In this document: positions 1-9,018 of the stretch, in pieces
How the letters are laid out: each line of letters starts with the position of its first letter
Position numbering within the stretch: position 1 is the stretch's first letter
From: Gemmatimonadota bacterium
GTDB lineage: Bacteria > Gemmatimonadota > Gemmatimonadetes > Longimicrobiales > Gaopeijiaceae
Reading direction: 5' to 3'
Assembly: GCA_022340865.1 (NCBI GenBank)
Contig: JAJDNC010000164.1
Location: 1-46,575, forward strand
DNA length: 46,575 nucleotides
Translations under genes and position numbers: made by a program
Notes under the pieces: model-generated
Databases searched by the model: none
The model's input: only the letters and a program-made list of their open reading frames with translations
Told to the model about the DNA's origin: nothing

Positions 1-1601
1 GGATCGAGCGGCGGCACGCCGGATACCTCGTCGTAGGCTTCCTTGGAGCGTCCGGCCAGAAGGAGGCCCCTGACGTAGCCCAGGCGGAGCTGGAGGTCGT
101 TGGGGCTGGTCTCGGTGGCACGCCGGAGCCACGTCAGCCCGGCGTCGAGCCGTCCGGCGTCGACGAGCTGACGCCCCATCCACCACTGGGCGCGGTAGGA
201 TTCGGGGTGGTCCCGCGCCAGCGTGCGGAACACCGTGTCGTTGCTGGCCCACGTGGCGCTCCGGGACCAGCTGCGGACGCCTCCCAGGAGGACCAGGAGG
301 GCCGCGACCCCCAGCACCGGTCTTCGCGCCCGGCGTGAAGCGCCGGCCTTCAGCCATCCCCAGACACCCACGGCCAGGAATGCCACGCCCACCGAGGGCA
401 GATACAGGGTCCGCTCCGACACCCATATGCCGACGGGAAAGGCCAGGTCGCTGACCACGGCAACGGAGAGCGCCACCCACACCACTCCCAGGGCGATCCA
501 ACGTCCGCGCTTCACGTCCACCGCCGCCAGCGCCCCGAACCCCAGCGCCACCGCCACGCCGGCCCAGAAGCGGACGGAGGCCAGAGTCGCCGGCACGATG
601 ACGGCGGGCCCGTAGTCCGCCACCAGGTCCGCGGGCCAGAGAAGAAGGCGGGCCACCTCCGTGAAGTTGGCCACCGCCGTCTCGATACGCGTCGCGGCGG
701 GAAGGGCCACGATATAAGGTGCCGCGTCCCGGTGGACGAGGACCCCCAGGATGTGGTGGCGGAGGAACAGGTAGCCGAGGAGGACCGCGGCCAGGACGGC
801 GAACAGGGGCCAGTCGGCGAGGAGGCTCGGGCGGGAGCGGGCGCTCGGTTCCGCGGAAGCTGCCACCGTGGGGACGGGGCCGGCCGCCGAGCCCCCGACG
901 GGGAGGCGCTCCCGAGAAGCTCCGTCCACCGCCGCGGGAGCGAGGAGGGCCACCGCCACAAGGAGGGCCGGGAGGGCCACCCCGTTCTCCTTCGTCGCCA
1001 GAGCCAGCGCGTAGCAGGACGCCACAGCCGCGATCCGCATCCACCGGCGTCGAGGTGTGCCGAGATACGCCAGGACCCCGAGCAGCACGAAGAGGGCCAT
1101 GAGCGCGTCTCCCCGCCCCACGTCGTTCGCCACCGCCTCCACGTGGGCGGGGTGCACGGCGAAGATGAGGCCCCCGACGAGGGACGGGAGGGGCGAAGCC
1201 CCGAGGGCAGCCAGCATGAGCACCACGAGCGCCGTGTCCGCTGCGTGGAGCGCCACGTTGAAGACGTGGAAGGGCAGAGGAGAGCCGTTCCCCATGCTCC
1301 AGCTCAGCGCGAAGCTCAGGGAGGTGAGGGGACGCCAGGGGGACCCTCCCGCGGGCACGTCGGTCCGGTACGGGGAGGAGATGATCTCTCCGACATGGCT
1401 CACGCCGTGCACTGCGGCGTTGTCCACGATGTCCCCGATGTCGTCCAGGGCGAAGCCGTTGGGGAGGGAGGGGATGTAGACGACCACCGAGGCGAGGACG
1501 GCCAGCCACACCGCCGTGGAGTGCGTCAGCCGGCGCCGGAGAAGCGAACCGCTCCGCGACGGCGGCTCGGGGGTCGAAGGGGTGGGGTGGAGCCTGTGCA
1601 C
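1..1601 (-). CDS. TMTC/O-mannosyltransferase-like membrane protein with TPR repeats (partial, C-terminus off left edge)
   Basis: The reading frame on the minus strand is open from a GTG at 1601 to the window edge, so about 533 residues are visible and the 3' end is missing. The N-terminal two thirds is a polytopic membrane domain. An early luminal motif NGFALDD is followed by RPLTSLSFAL and PFHVFNVALH, the signature seen in the PMT-like/TMTC family (DUF1736-type proteins). The last visible stretch (about residues 450-533) is hydrophilic and alpha-helical with TPR-like spacing, for example ESYRAQWWMGRQLVDAGRLD. Family knowledge suggests a GT-C fold with TPR repeats facing the outside; the donor and acceptor are unknown. 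The GTG start lies only 2 bp after the stop of the upstream GH5 gene, so the two are probably co-transcribed. The frame is open further upstream, so the start is not certain. Confidence 0.72.
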   Translation of the reverse strand, partial: MHRLHPTPSTPEPPSRSGSLLRRRLTHSTAVWLAVLASVVVYIPSLPNGFALDDIGDIVDNAAVHGVSHVGEIISSPYRTDVPAGGSPWRPLTSLSFALSWSMGNGSPLPFHVFNVALHAADTALVVLMLAALGASPLPSLVGGLIFAVHPAHVEAVANDVGRGDALMALFVLLGVLAYLGTPRRRWMRIAAVASCYALALATKENGVALPALLVAVALLAPAAVDGASRERLPVGGSAAGPVPTVAASAEPSARSRPSLLADWPLFAVLAAVLLGYLFLRHHILGVLVHRDAAPYIVALPAATRIETAVANFTEVARLLLWPADLVADYGPAVIVPATLASVRFWAGVAVALGFGALAAVDVKRGRWIALGVVWVALSVAVVSDLAFPVGIWVSERTLYLPSVGVAFLAVGVWGWLKAGASRRARRPVLGVAALLVLLGGVRSWSRSATWASNDTVFRTLARDHPESYRAQWWMGRQLVDAGRLDAGLTWLRRATETSPNDLQLRLGYVRGLLLAGRSKEAYDEVSGVPPLD

Positions 1602-1603
1602 GC

Positions 1604-2884
1604 TCAGGTCGGGGAACGGGGTGGGGTGCGCATCGAATGTGGTGCTTCTCGGTTGGCCCCGCCCATGATGCGCCGAAGCGCCGCCATGTGCGACTCGTCG
1701 GAGGCCCCGGCCCAGGTGGAGTCGAGGACGCCGTATCCCTCCACCGCACCGAAGGTGCGTCTCGCGCCGGTGCTCTGCGTGCCGTTCACCGCCCAGTATG
1801 CCCAGTCGACCTCGTGGGTGGTGATGTAGCGGGTGAGATCCTCGAACCAGGAGCCGTACGCCGCCGGGTCGTCGCTCCGGAGGCAGGCGGGTCGGGTGTA
1901 ACAGGTGCCGAACTCGCCGATCCAGAGCGGCCGCGGCCGGGGACCGGTCACCAGATAGCCCCACCGGGGCGTGATCTCGCCCACCCACTCGTCGTAGCTC
2001 GCGTGGGGCTCGAACCAGGCGTAGTCGTGCGCCTCGTAGACCACGCGCCCGGGCACGTCCAGGATCACCGGCAGGGTGTCGACGTTCGAGAGGTCCGCCG
2101 CATACCCTATCCCCTCCACGAAGACCAGGAGGCGCGGGTTCACGCTCAGGACGGCGTTGCCTCCCCGCTCGGCCGCGGCGTGCCAGTCGGTGGCCGGTGG
2201 CCCGCCCCAGGTCGCGCGGATGCGCGGCTCGTTGCGCAGGTCGGCTCCGATCACGCGGGGGTCGTCGCGGTAGCGCGCGGCCATCGCCTTCCAGTCGGCG
2301 ATCCAGCTCGACTCCGGGTAGCGCTCGTTGTACCAGAGCTCGTTCCCGTCCCGCCCGCAGCACCACTCCGCGTCGCTGTTGTGGTCGTCGAGGATGACCA
2401 TGATGCCTCGGCGGGTGAGCGCGGCGACGACCTGGTCCAGGATCTCCAGCGCGTGACGGCCCAGGAGCGCGGGGTTGGCGGTGAGCGCGCGGGACGGGAC
2501 GACGGGATCGCGCTCGACCAGCTCGTTGGAGAAGGGCAGACGCACCGCGTTGAAGCCGAATCGACCGATCTCCCCGGCGATGGTGTCGAGTGGCTGGAGC
2601 TGAAGCCCGCCGACCGCGAAGTCCTCCGACTCGGCGCCGTACCAGCTGACCCCCACCAGACGGACGCGCCGCCCGGCACCGTCCACGATGAACCGTCCCT
2701 CGGTGCGGAGCGACAGGGTGCGTTCGGCCGGGGCACGCGGGTGCGCCGAGGGGCTCTCCGGCGCCGGGGGCCCGCACGCCGCGAAGAGGACGGGCAGAAC
2801 CCCCGCGATGAGGGCGCCGTGGGCTGCTCGCAGAAGGCTCCGAGGGCTCCGGCCGCGCCGCGGGCGGGTGGGAAGTGTGGCCAC
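1604..2884 (-). CDS. GH5-family glycoside hydrolase (endoglucanase-like lipoprotein)
   Basis: This 426-residue secreted hydrolase would cleave a beta-linked glucan or mannan outside the cytoplasm. An Arg-rich N-terminus and hydrophobic stretch end in a lipobox (LFAAC, Cys37), so it is likely a lipoprotein. The catalytic domain runs from about residue 60. It contains FNAVRLPFSN, then DDHNS, the acid/base motif LRNEP (Glu219) and the nucleophile motif WIGEFGT (Glu324), the standard order for clan GH-A family 5. A cysteine pair (WCC, 175-176) lies near the active-site entrance. The start is a GTG at 2884, inside a short dyad (GTGTGGCCACAC). The downstream TMTC-like gene follows after 2 bp. The exact substrate cannot be read from sequence. 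Confidence 0.85.
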   Translation of the reverse strand: MATLPTRPRRGRSPRSLLRAAHGALIAGVLPVLFAACGPPAPESPSAHPRAPAERTLSLRTEGRFIVDGAGRRVRLVGVSWYGAESEDFAVGGLQLQPLDTIAGEIGRFGFNAVRLPFSNELVERDPVVPSRALTANPALLGRHALEILDQVVAALTRRGIMVILDDHNSDAEWCCGRDGNELWYNERYPESSWIADWKAMAARYRDDPRVIGADLRNEPRIRATWGGPPATDWHAAAERGGNAVLSVNPRLLVFVEGIGYAADLSNVDTLPVILDVPGRVVYEAHDYAWFEPHASYDEWVGEITPRWGYLVTGPRPRPLWIGEFGTCYTRPACLRSDDPAAYGSWFEDLTRYITTHEVDWAYWAVNGTQSTGARRTFGAVEGYGVLDSTWAGASDESHMAALRRIMGGANREAPHSMRTPPRSPT

Positions 2885-3001
2885 ACCGGCAGTGTGGATG
2901 TCGTGCCCCGGGGCGTCAACGGGCGGAGGCCGTCGCGGCCGCCGGCCGCGTGACGGTCGAGCCCCCTGGTTGGGCTCGATGCAACCGGGTTAACATGGCA
3001 C

Positions 3002-4201
3002 ATGGTGCCGACCCAAGCCGTTCCGGAGGGGCTCCTCTCGGCCCCGGCCAACCTCACGTACGTCGCGCTGTTGTTCGCGTTGTTCGTGGTGCCCAAGGTG
3101 TTGCAGCGGTACCGGATCCCCGACGCGGTCACCTGCCTGCTGCTCGGCTTCGCAGCCGCGGCTCTCGGCTTCGGGCGAGAGAATCAGACGGTCGAGCTTC
3201 TGTCGACATTCGGGATCACGGCGCTCTTTCTCTTCGCCGGTCTCGAGATCGACGCCCGCGAGCTGCGCCGCGACCTGCGGACATTCACGCAGCACATCAT
3301 GGTCTGGTCGGCCCTCATGGTGATCGTCGCCGTCGCGGTGGCCGGCATCCTCCATTTCCAGTGGCGCGCCGCCGCCCTGATCTCGCTCGCCCTGGTCACT
3401 CCGTCCACCGGGTTCATCCTGTCGTCGCATCATGCGTTCGGGCTCTCCGAGAGCGAGCACTTCACGGTGAAGACGAAAGCGGTGGGCTCGGAGTTGGTTG
3501 CGTTGGCAGCCCTGTTCTTCATCGTGCAGACCACGTCTTGGGAGCGCTTCGCGCTGGCGACGGCTACGATGATCCTCCTCGTCGCGTTCATCCCCTTCGC
3601 CTTCCGCGTGTTCGCCACGCGCATCGCGCCCTTCGCTCCGCGCTCGGAGTTCGCCTTCCTCCTCATGGTCGCCGTCGTTTGCGCCTACGCCACGTTGCGG
3701 TTGGGTGTGTACTACCTGGTCGGGGCGTTCCTCGTGGGTGTCGCCGCGCAGCGCTTCCGCGTCCGGCTCCCCGCCATGTCGTCGGAGAAGATGGTGGATG
3801 CGCTCGAGGCCTTCGGCTCGGTGTTCATTCCGTTCTACTTCTTCGCGGCCGGCACGCATGTGGAGCACGAGCAGCTGCAGTGGACGGCCGCGGCGGTGGC
3901 GGGCGCGCTGCTGGTGGTGATAACCCCCCTGCGCGTGGGCGCCGTCACCGTGCACCGCCGGATGGCGCTGGACGAGCCCTTTTCCAGGAGCCGCCGCATC
4001 GGCATCGCGCTGGTGCCCACGCTGGTGTTCACGCTCGTGATCAGCAGCATTCTGCACACCAGATACGCGGCGCCGGACTGGCTCGTGGGTGCGCTCGCGA
4101 TCTACACCGTGGTCAACACGATGCTGCCCGCCTTCGTGCTGCACGCGCAGGCGCCCGAGTTCACAGAGCCGGCGGCGGAGCCGACGACCGCGCTGGAGTA
4201 G
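3002..4201 (+). CDS. CPA2-type cation:proton antiporter (KefB/NapA-like)
   Basis: A 399-residue inner-membrane protein with about 12 hydrophobic segments and no C-terminal TrkA-N or USP domain, so only the transport domain is present. Landmarks are ALFLFAGLEID (residues 75-85), typical of CPA2 antiporters just before the unwound helix, and LALVTPSTGFILSS in the ion-binding half. It probably exchanges Na+ or K+ for protons. There is no recognisable Shine-Dalgarno before the ATG at 3002. A possible -10 (TAACAT, 2991-2996) ends five bases upstream, so the mRNA may be leaderless. It is divergent from the GH5 gene and convergent with the next gene. Confidence 0.85.
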   Translation: MVPTQAVPEGLLSAPANLTYVALLFALFVVPKVLQRYRIPDAVTCLLLGFAAAALGFGRENQTVELLSTFGITALFLFAGLEIDARELRRDLRTFTQHIMVWSALMVIVAVAVAGILHFQWRAAALISLALVTPSTGFILSSHHAFGLSESEHFTVKTKAVGSELVALAALFFIVQTTSWERFALATATMILLVAFIPFAFRVFATRIAPFAPRSEFAFLLMVAVVCAYATLRLGVYYLVGAFLVGVAAQRFRVRLPAMSSEKMVDALEAFGSVFIPFYFFAAGTHVEHEQLQWTAAAVAGALLVVITPLRVGAVTVHRRMALDEPFSRSRRIGIALVPTLVFTLVISSILHTRYAAPDWLVGALAIYTVVNTMLPAFVLHAQAPEFTEPAAEPTTALE

Positions 4202-4211
4202 GTGCGGGAAC

Positions 4212-4230
4212 GGGCCGAAAGCGGGGGCCC
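4212..4230. terminator. short GC-rich hairpin in a convergent gap
   Basis: GGGCC (4212-4216) and GGCCC (4226-4230) can pair around a 9-nt loop between the antiporter stop (4201) and the converging gene ending at 4244. There is no T-run, so intrinsic termination is uncertain. Confidence 0.3.
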
Positions 4231-4243
4231 ACCGGAGCCTCTG

Positions 4244-5815
4244 TCAGTTCGGACGCGACCGATCCTCCGGTGCCGCGTCGATGCCGTTCGGATAGAGCAT
4301 CACGTCGAGGTCACCCCACCGCGATGGACACTCGAACGAGCCGGTGGGACGCCCCCAGTGCGCCAGGGCCGCCTCCCTTTCTTCGGGGCGCGATGGGATG
4401 AAGAACGTGGTCCGGTCGATTCTCCTCCCATAGAGGTCTTCCCGATACCACAGAGGTGAGCTCTCCCAGTTGTACGTGGACGTGTTGAGCTTGACCTGGT
4501 TGACCTGAATGCGCTCCCGGGACGTGAACGTCACGAGACGCGCGACCCAGAAGTCCGCGAAGCCCCAGGGCGTAGGTAGCTCGTCCACATGGGCGTCCAG
4601 GCACCGGGTGAGCGCCTGGGGACGCAACAGCGTGAACCGGTGCGGGAGGGTGACGAGGATGCCGAGGGACAGAGCCAACACGGACGCCAGCGAGAGGCGA
4701 CTGACTGAGGCCGACGGGCTCAGCTCGGGAATGGCCCAGAGCGCCAGCCAGACGAGAGGAATGTAGAAGACCTCCTGGAGATAGCGCATCGAGTACATGT
4801 CCGCCCAACGGCCCGTGGCGACGAGCGCCCCCATCTTCACCACGAGGACGACCACGCTGAACCTCAAGAACAGTCCCAGCCAACGCTTCGCTTCCGGCTG
4901 CTCGTCGACCCGCAGGCCCCGGGGCGTTCTCATTCTCCACAGATACGCCAGGAGCCCGAGTGCCACGGCCAGGTACAGGATCCAGTTGCGCGCCACGAGC
5001 TCCGCGAGAGAGGGGAGCAACATCACGGCGGACCAGAGCCTGTGTCCCCATCCGCCTCCGAGCAGGTGAGCGGAGGCCGCGTTGAGGATTCCCAGCCTGA
5101 TGAGCATCGCCTTGGCCAACATGCCGCCGGCCACACCCAGAGCACTCACGCTCAGCACCGGAATGAACGTCCGGCGGAAGGACAGCGCGCCCTCGAGGCT
5201 CAACCATCCGAGCACGATCACCCCGGGGATCACCGCGGAAGGCAGGGCCAGCAAATCGGAGAAGGCGAACCCGGCGCTCGTCACCAGGTCGAAGCACAAC
5301 CACCCGACGAGGCGGCTGCCGTCGCCACTGGAAAGGTCTCCCAGCTGGTACAGCCAGAGGAGGAACAACAGCTGAATGGCCCCGTGATTCTCGGGTGGCA
5401 GGGCCATGTAGACGTAGTTGGGGGTGGTGGCCACGAGAAAGAGCACAACCGCAAAGCCCAGGGCGAAGGTCCAGCTCGACGAGGCGCTGGTGCCCCAGAC
5501 GCGACGGAAGAGCTTCCCCAGGATCAGCGCCAGAGAGAGGACAAACAGAAGCTCGTAGACCAGGATCGCCCACAGGCCGTTGCGCACGGCCGAGCGAATG
5601 ACGGTCATCGCCAGGAAGTCGGGGAAGATGAACGTCGCTTCGGTGAAATGAAACAGCGAGATCGGGTGATGGAGGACGAAGAAGTCGCGGTAGAACGCTT
5701 CGAAGTAGACGAGATCTCCGTGCACGGCGGTGGTTTCCGCCATCCACCAGCAGAGGAGAACACTGCACAACGCGACGATCCCCACGACCCACGGACCACG
5801 GCGTATACGGTGCAT
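4244..5815 (-). CDS. polytopic membrane protein of unknown function (possible GT-C fold)
   Basis: 523 residues with about 11 predicted membrane segments and a soluble C-terminal 130 residues. I do not recognise a named family. The first extracytoplasmic loop has acidic residues in the pattern HGDLVYFEAFYRDFF. This resembles the first-loop acidic motif of GT-C glycosyltransferases, but that is weak inference. The C-terminal tail carries several aromatic residues and Arg/Lys clusters (SSPLWYREDLYGRR) and no motif I can name. It stands alone on the minus strand: its start (5815) is 163 bp from the suf operon end and its 3' end converges with the antiporter gene. Confidence 0.7.
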   Translation of the reverse strand: MHRIRRGPWVVGIVALCSVLLCWWMAETTAVHGDLVYFEAFYRDFFVLHHPISLFHFTEATFIFPDFLAMTVIRSAVRNGLWAILVYELLFVLSLALILGKLFRRVWGTSASSSWTFALGFAVVLFLVATTPNYVYMALPPENHGAIQLLFLLWLYQLGDLSSGDGSRLVGWLCFDLVTSAGFAFSDLLALPSAVIPGVIVLGWLSLEGALSFRRTFIPVLSVSALGVAGGMLAKAMLIRLGILNAASAHLLGGGWGHRLWSAVMLLPSLAELVARNWILYLAVALGLLAYLWRMRTPRGLRVDEQPEAKRWLGLFLRFSVVVLVVKMGALVATGRWADMYSMRYLQEVFYIPLVWLALWAIPELSPSASVSRLSLASVLALSLGILVTLPHRFTLLRPQALTRCLDAHVDELPTPWGFADFWVARLVTFTSRERIQVNQVKLNTSTYNWESSPLWYREDLYGRRIDRTTFFIPSRPEEREAALAHWGRPTGSFECPSRWGDLDVMLYPNGIDAAPEDRSRPN

Positions 5816-5978
5816 CGCTGGCCTTTCTAGAGTTCCGTCCGTTCCAGCGCGCGCTGTCCCATCTTTCCCAGCTTCGCCACGGGGTCGCGCGTGGCGAGAG
5901 CCCGGCGCACCTCGGGCCGCCCAGTGGCCCTGTCCACGCCTCGGGCGGCGATTCGCGGCGTGTCGGGCCCTGTCGCCC

Positions 5979-7208
5979 CTACCCGAAGATCCCTTTCACC
6001 ACCTCCAGCGAGTCGGCCAGGCGGTCGACCTCCTCCTCGGTATTGTAGAGGTAGAAGGACGCCCGTGCCGTCGCCGACACGCCGTAACGCTTCATGACGA
6101 GCTGCGCGCAGTGGTGTCCGGCACGGATGGCGATGCCCTCGGAGTCGAGAATCGTCGAGATGTCGTGGGGGTGCGCGTCACCCATGGTGAACGACACGAC
6201 TGCGGAGCGCTCCTCCACCGACTCGGGCCCGTAGATGCGGAGCCCCGGGATGGCACCGAGCCGTTCCATGGCGTAGGCCATGAGCGTGCGCTCGTGGGCG
6301 GCCACCTCGTCGGCGGGGAGCGTGGCCAGATAGTCCACCGCGGCCCCGAAGCCGATGGCGCCGGCGATGTTGGGCGTGCCCGCCTCGAACTTGTGGGGCA
6401 CCTCGGCCCAGGTGCTCATGTCGCGCTCGACGAACTCGATCATCTCGCCGCCGCCCTGGTACGGCTCCATGGACTCCAGGAGCTCGCGCCGGGCCCACAG
6501 CGCGCCGATCCCCGTGGGGCCACACATCTTGTGGCCGCTGAATGCGTAGAAGTCGACGCCCAGGGCCTGGACGTCCACACGGGCGTGCACCGCTCCCTGG
6601 GCGCCGTCCACCAACACCAGAGCGCCGACCTTCTTCGCGGCCTCGGCGATCTCGCGCACGGGGTTGACGGTGCCCAGCGAGTTGGAGATGTGGCTCACCG
6701 CCACGAGTTTCGTGCGCTCGTTGAGGAGATCCGGCAGAGGCCCGAGATCGAGGCGTCCCTGGTCGTCGATCTCTATATAGCGGAGCTTGGCGCCCGTGCG
6801 CCGGGCCAGAAGCTGCCAGGGCACGAGGTTCGAGTGGTGCTCCAGCACCGTGACCACGATCTCGTCGCCGGCATGGATGTTGTCCATGCCCCACGAGCCG
6901 GCCACCAGGTTGATGGCCTCGGTGGTGCCCCGGGTCCACACCACCTCGGAGGAGTCCGCAGCGTTGATCCATCCGGCGACCTTGGCCCGCGCCTCCTCGT
7001 AGGCCTCCGTGGCCCTGCGCGACAGCTCGTGGATGCCCCGGTGCACGTTGGCGTTGTCGTGAAGGTAGTACGCGTTCACCACGTCCAGGACGGCCCGGGG
7101 CTTCTGGGAGGTGGCGGCGTTGTCCAGATAGACCAGCGGCTTGCCGTTCACCTGCTGGTCCAGGGTCGGGAAGTCCCGGCGGATGGCGACCGGGTCGAAG
7201 CTGCTCAT
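5979..7208 (-). CDS. sufS: cysteine desulfurase SufS
   Basis: 409 residues. This type II PLP-dependent cysteine desulfurase takes sulfur from L-cysteine as an enzyme-bound persulfide and feeds it to the SufBCD scaffold. The PLP lysine is Lys227 in SGHKMCGPTG, and the persulfide cysteine is Cys367 in RAGHHCAQ. His125 and Asp201 (VDGAQ) are in the expected places. The length matches the family (about 406). The chosen start ATG at 7208 overlaps the Rieske stop as ATGA and begins MSSFDPVAIRRDFP, as in other SufS proteins; the frame extends further upstream but without homology. No sufE or sufU lies next to it, so the sulfur-relay partner is elsewhere or absent. Confidence 0.96.
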   Translation of the reverse strand: MSSFDPVAIRRDFPTLDQQVNGKPLVYLDNAATSQKPRAVLDVVNAYYLHDNANVHRGIHELSRRATEAYEEARAKVAGWINAADSSEVVWTRGTTEAINLVAGSWGMDNIHAGDEIVVTVLEHHSNLVPWQLLARRTGAKLRYIEIDDQGRLDLGPLPDLLNERTKLVAVSHISNSLGTVNPVREIAEAAKKVGALVLVDGAQGAVHARVDVQALGVDFYAFSGHKMCGPTGIGALWARRELLESMEPYQGGGEMIEFVERDMSTWAEVPHKFEAGTPNIAGAIGFGAAVDYLATLPADEVAAHERTLMAYAMERLGAIPGLRIYGPESVEERSAVVSFTMGDAHPHDISTILDSEGIAIRAGHHCAQLVMKRYGVSATARASFYLYNTEEEVDRLADSLEVVKGIFG

Positions 7209-7513
7209 ACCTCTACGTAGACGTCTCCTTCGCGGATCTCGACCGGAAACGATCGGACCGGCCGGATGGCGGGGAGGGCCTTGTTCTTGCCGGTACGCAC
7301 GTCGAAGCGCGCGCCGTGGTACATGCATACCAGATCGGTGTCCTCGAGGTCGCCGTCCGACAACGGGTACTCCTCGTGAGAGCACCGGTCGAGGAGAGCG
7401 TAGACGTTCCCGTCCACATTCGCCAGCACGAGCTGCTCGCCCCCCGCGGGCACGGACTTGAGCTGGCCGACGGGGCAGTCGGCCAGGGCGGCCACCTTGA
7501 TCCACTCAGCCAT
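7205..7513 (-). CDS. Rieske-type [2Fe-2S] ferredoxin
   Basis: 102 residues; a small cytoplasmic Rieske protein of the type found with SUF operons and ring-hydroxylating dioxygenases. The cluster ligands are Cys44 and His46 (CSH) and Cys63 and His66 (CMYH). It has no signal peptide or membrane anchor, so it should be a soluble electron carrier. It sits between sufD and sufS, overlapping sufS by 4 nt. I chose the ATG at 7513 (MAEWIKVA) because the domain begins there. Its Shine-Dalgarno-like GGGAG (around 7524-7528) lies inside the 3' arm of the long inverted repeat at 7518-7677, so its translation may depend on that structure. Confidence 0.93.
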   Translation of the reverse strand: MAEWIKVAALADCPVGQLKSVPAGGEQLVLANVDGNVYALLDRCSHEEYPLSDGDLEDTDLVCMYHGARFDVRTGKNKALPAIRPVRSFPVEIREGDVYVEV

Positions 7514-7517
7514 GGTG

Positions 7518-7677
7518 GGGGCTCCCTCGGGGGACGGGTCCCGCAGAGGCGACATCGGCCCGGGGATATGGTCGGCCCCGGGCCGCTAAGCGAAGCCCTG
7601 ATCCCCACGGCAGGACCGTCACCGCGCTGTGGGGCTGAGCGGTCGCCGGCGCGGGACCCGTCCCCCGACGGAGCCCC
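7518..7677 (-). repeat. structured intergenic element with 27-bp terminal inverted repeats between sufD and the Rieske gene
   Basis: Arms at 7518-7544 and 7651-7677 are inverted copies matching at 26 of 27 positions. The only mismatch is 7526 opposite 7669. After a 3x3 internal loop the helix continues with GGCGAC (7548-7553) pairing with GTCGCC (7642-7647). Inside lie a perfect 10-bp hairpin (7556-7565 with 7576-7585, loop of 10) and a 9-bp hairpin with one G-U pair (7603-7611 with 7626-7634). The outer arm starts at the base after the sufD stop and the other arm ends 4 bases before the Rieske ATG. In the suf mRNA this gives a closed multi-branch fold that includes the Rieske ribosome-binding site. 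It could be an RNA regulator, an mRNA processing or stability element, or a MITE-like insertion; no target-site duplication is evident. Confidence 0.8.
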
Positions 7678-9018
7678 TCACACATCGTGCCCCAGCTTCT
7701 CCTCGATGACACGCGTCACCTTGTGACCCACGCCGCCCAGAGGCAGCCGCGACAGCACCTCTCCCAGGAACCCGAGCACCACCAGGCGCTCGGCGGCGAT
7801 GCGTGGCAGCCCGCGGCTCATGAGGTAGAACTTGGCTTCCTCGTCGAGCTGCCCGACGGTGGCGCCGTGGGAGCACTTCACGTCGTCGGCCTCGATCTCG
7901 AGGTTGGGCAGCGAGTCCGCCCGGGCGTGGGGCGACAGCAGCAGGTTCCGGTTCGTCTGGTACGCGTCGGTCTTCTGCGCGCCCTTGTGCACCCGGATGA
8001 TGCCGCGGAACACGGCACGGCTGTGCCCGTCCAGCGCGCCCTTGTAGAGGAGGTCGCTGCCGGCATTGTCCGAGACGTGGTCCTGGCTGGTATTGAAGTC
8101 GAAGTGCTGGTTGTCGTCCCCGAAGTAGAGGCCGAGCATGTCGGAGTTGGCGCCGGGACCCAGCAGCCGCGCGTTCAGGTCCACGCGCGTGGTGGTGGCG
8201 CCCAGCGCGACGTTCAGCGTGTCGAGGGTGGAGTCGCGCCCGGCCAGGGTGCGCTGCACCGACTGATAGAACGCGCCACGGCCCAGGCGCTGCACGGCCA
8301 CGTACTGCACCTGGGCGCCGTCCCGGGCGATGACCTCCACCGCCGAGGAGGTCAGCGTCTGCGCCTCGAAGTCGTCGGAGAGGAACTCGTCCACGTACGA
8401 CACCCGGCTCGCCGTGTCCGCCACGATGAGCGTCCGGGAGAAGTAGGCGGCGCCGGATTCGGTGAACCAGCGCGTGATGCGCACGGGGCAGTCCAGGTGC
8501 ACGCCCCGGGGCACGTGCAGGAAGATGCCGTCGTTCCAGAGCGCCGCGTTCAGCGCGGCAAACTTCCCCTCCTCCGGCGGCACGGCCTGGGTGGCGAGGT
8601 ATTCCTTCACCAGCTCCGTGTGGCTTTCCACCGCCTCGTGGAGCGAGCAGAGCACGACGCCCTTGGCCTCCAGCTCGGGATCGAGCTCGGTGTGCACCGT
8701 GTGGCCGTCGAAGAGGACGATGCGTCCAGACGCCTCGCGGTCCAGCGCCATGGCCTCCCGGAGCCGCAGCGGCCACGCCTCGGCCCGGTCCGGCGCGGGC
8801 GGTGCCTCCGACAGCTTGAGCGCGCCGAGGTCGAGCTTCTTCTTCAGGTCCGTGTAGCGCCACTCCTCGAGCTTCGTCGTAGGCATTGGGGTGCGCTCGT
8901 ACACGTCCCAGGCATGGTCGCGGCGCTCGCGTAGCCAGTTGGGCTCCCGGGTGGAGACCCTGCCGACCGCCGCTCCGTTGAGGGCTTCGGTGACGCCTTC
9001 CATCAACTCTCCGATCAT
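7678..9018 (-). CDS. sufD: Fe-S cluster assembly protein SufD
   Basis: 446 residues; partner of SufB and SufC in the SufBC2D scaffold that builds Fe-S clusters. The C-terminal beta-helix carries [18 protein letters not shown], the conserved SufD/SufB segment whose His and Cys lie at the subunit interface. The N-terminal region has the [10 protein letters not shown] motif typical of SufD. The ATG at 9018 overlaps the sufB stop as ATGA, indicating translational coupling; a second in-frame ATG five codons later is possible. The stop is followed immediately by the structured element at 7518-7677. Confidence 0.95.
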   Translation of the reverse strand: MIGELMEGVTEALNGAAVGRVSTREPNWLRERRDHAWDVYERTPMPTTKLEEWRYTDLKKKLDLGALKLSEAPPAPDRAEAWPLRLREAMALDREASGRIVLFDGHTVHTELDPELEAKGVVLCSLHEAVESHTELVKEYLATQAVPPEEGKFAALNAALWNDGIFLHVPRGVHLDCPVRITRWFTESGAAYFSRTLIVADTASRVSYVDEFLSDDFEAQTLTSSAVEVIARDGAQVQYVAVQRLGRGAFYQSVQRTLAGRDSTLDTLNVALGATTTRVDLNARLLGPGANSDMLGLYFGDDNQHFDFNTSQDHVSDNAGSDLLYKGALDGHSRAVFRGIIRVHKGAQKTDAYQTNRNLLLSPHARADSLPNLEIEADDVKCSHGATVGQLDEEAKFYLMSRGLPRIAAERLVVLGFLGEVLSRLPLGGVGHKVTRVIEEKLGHDV

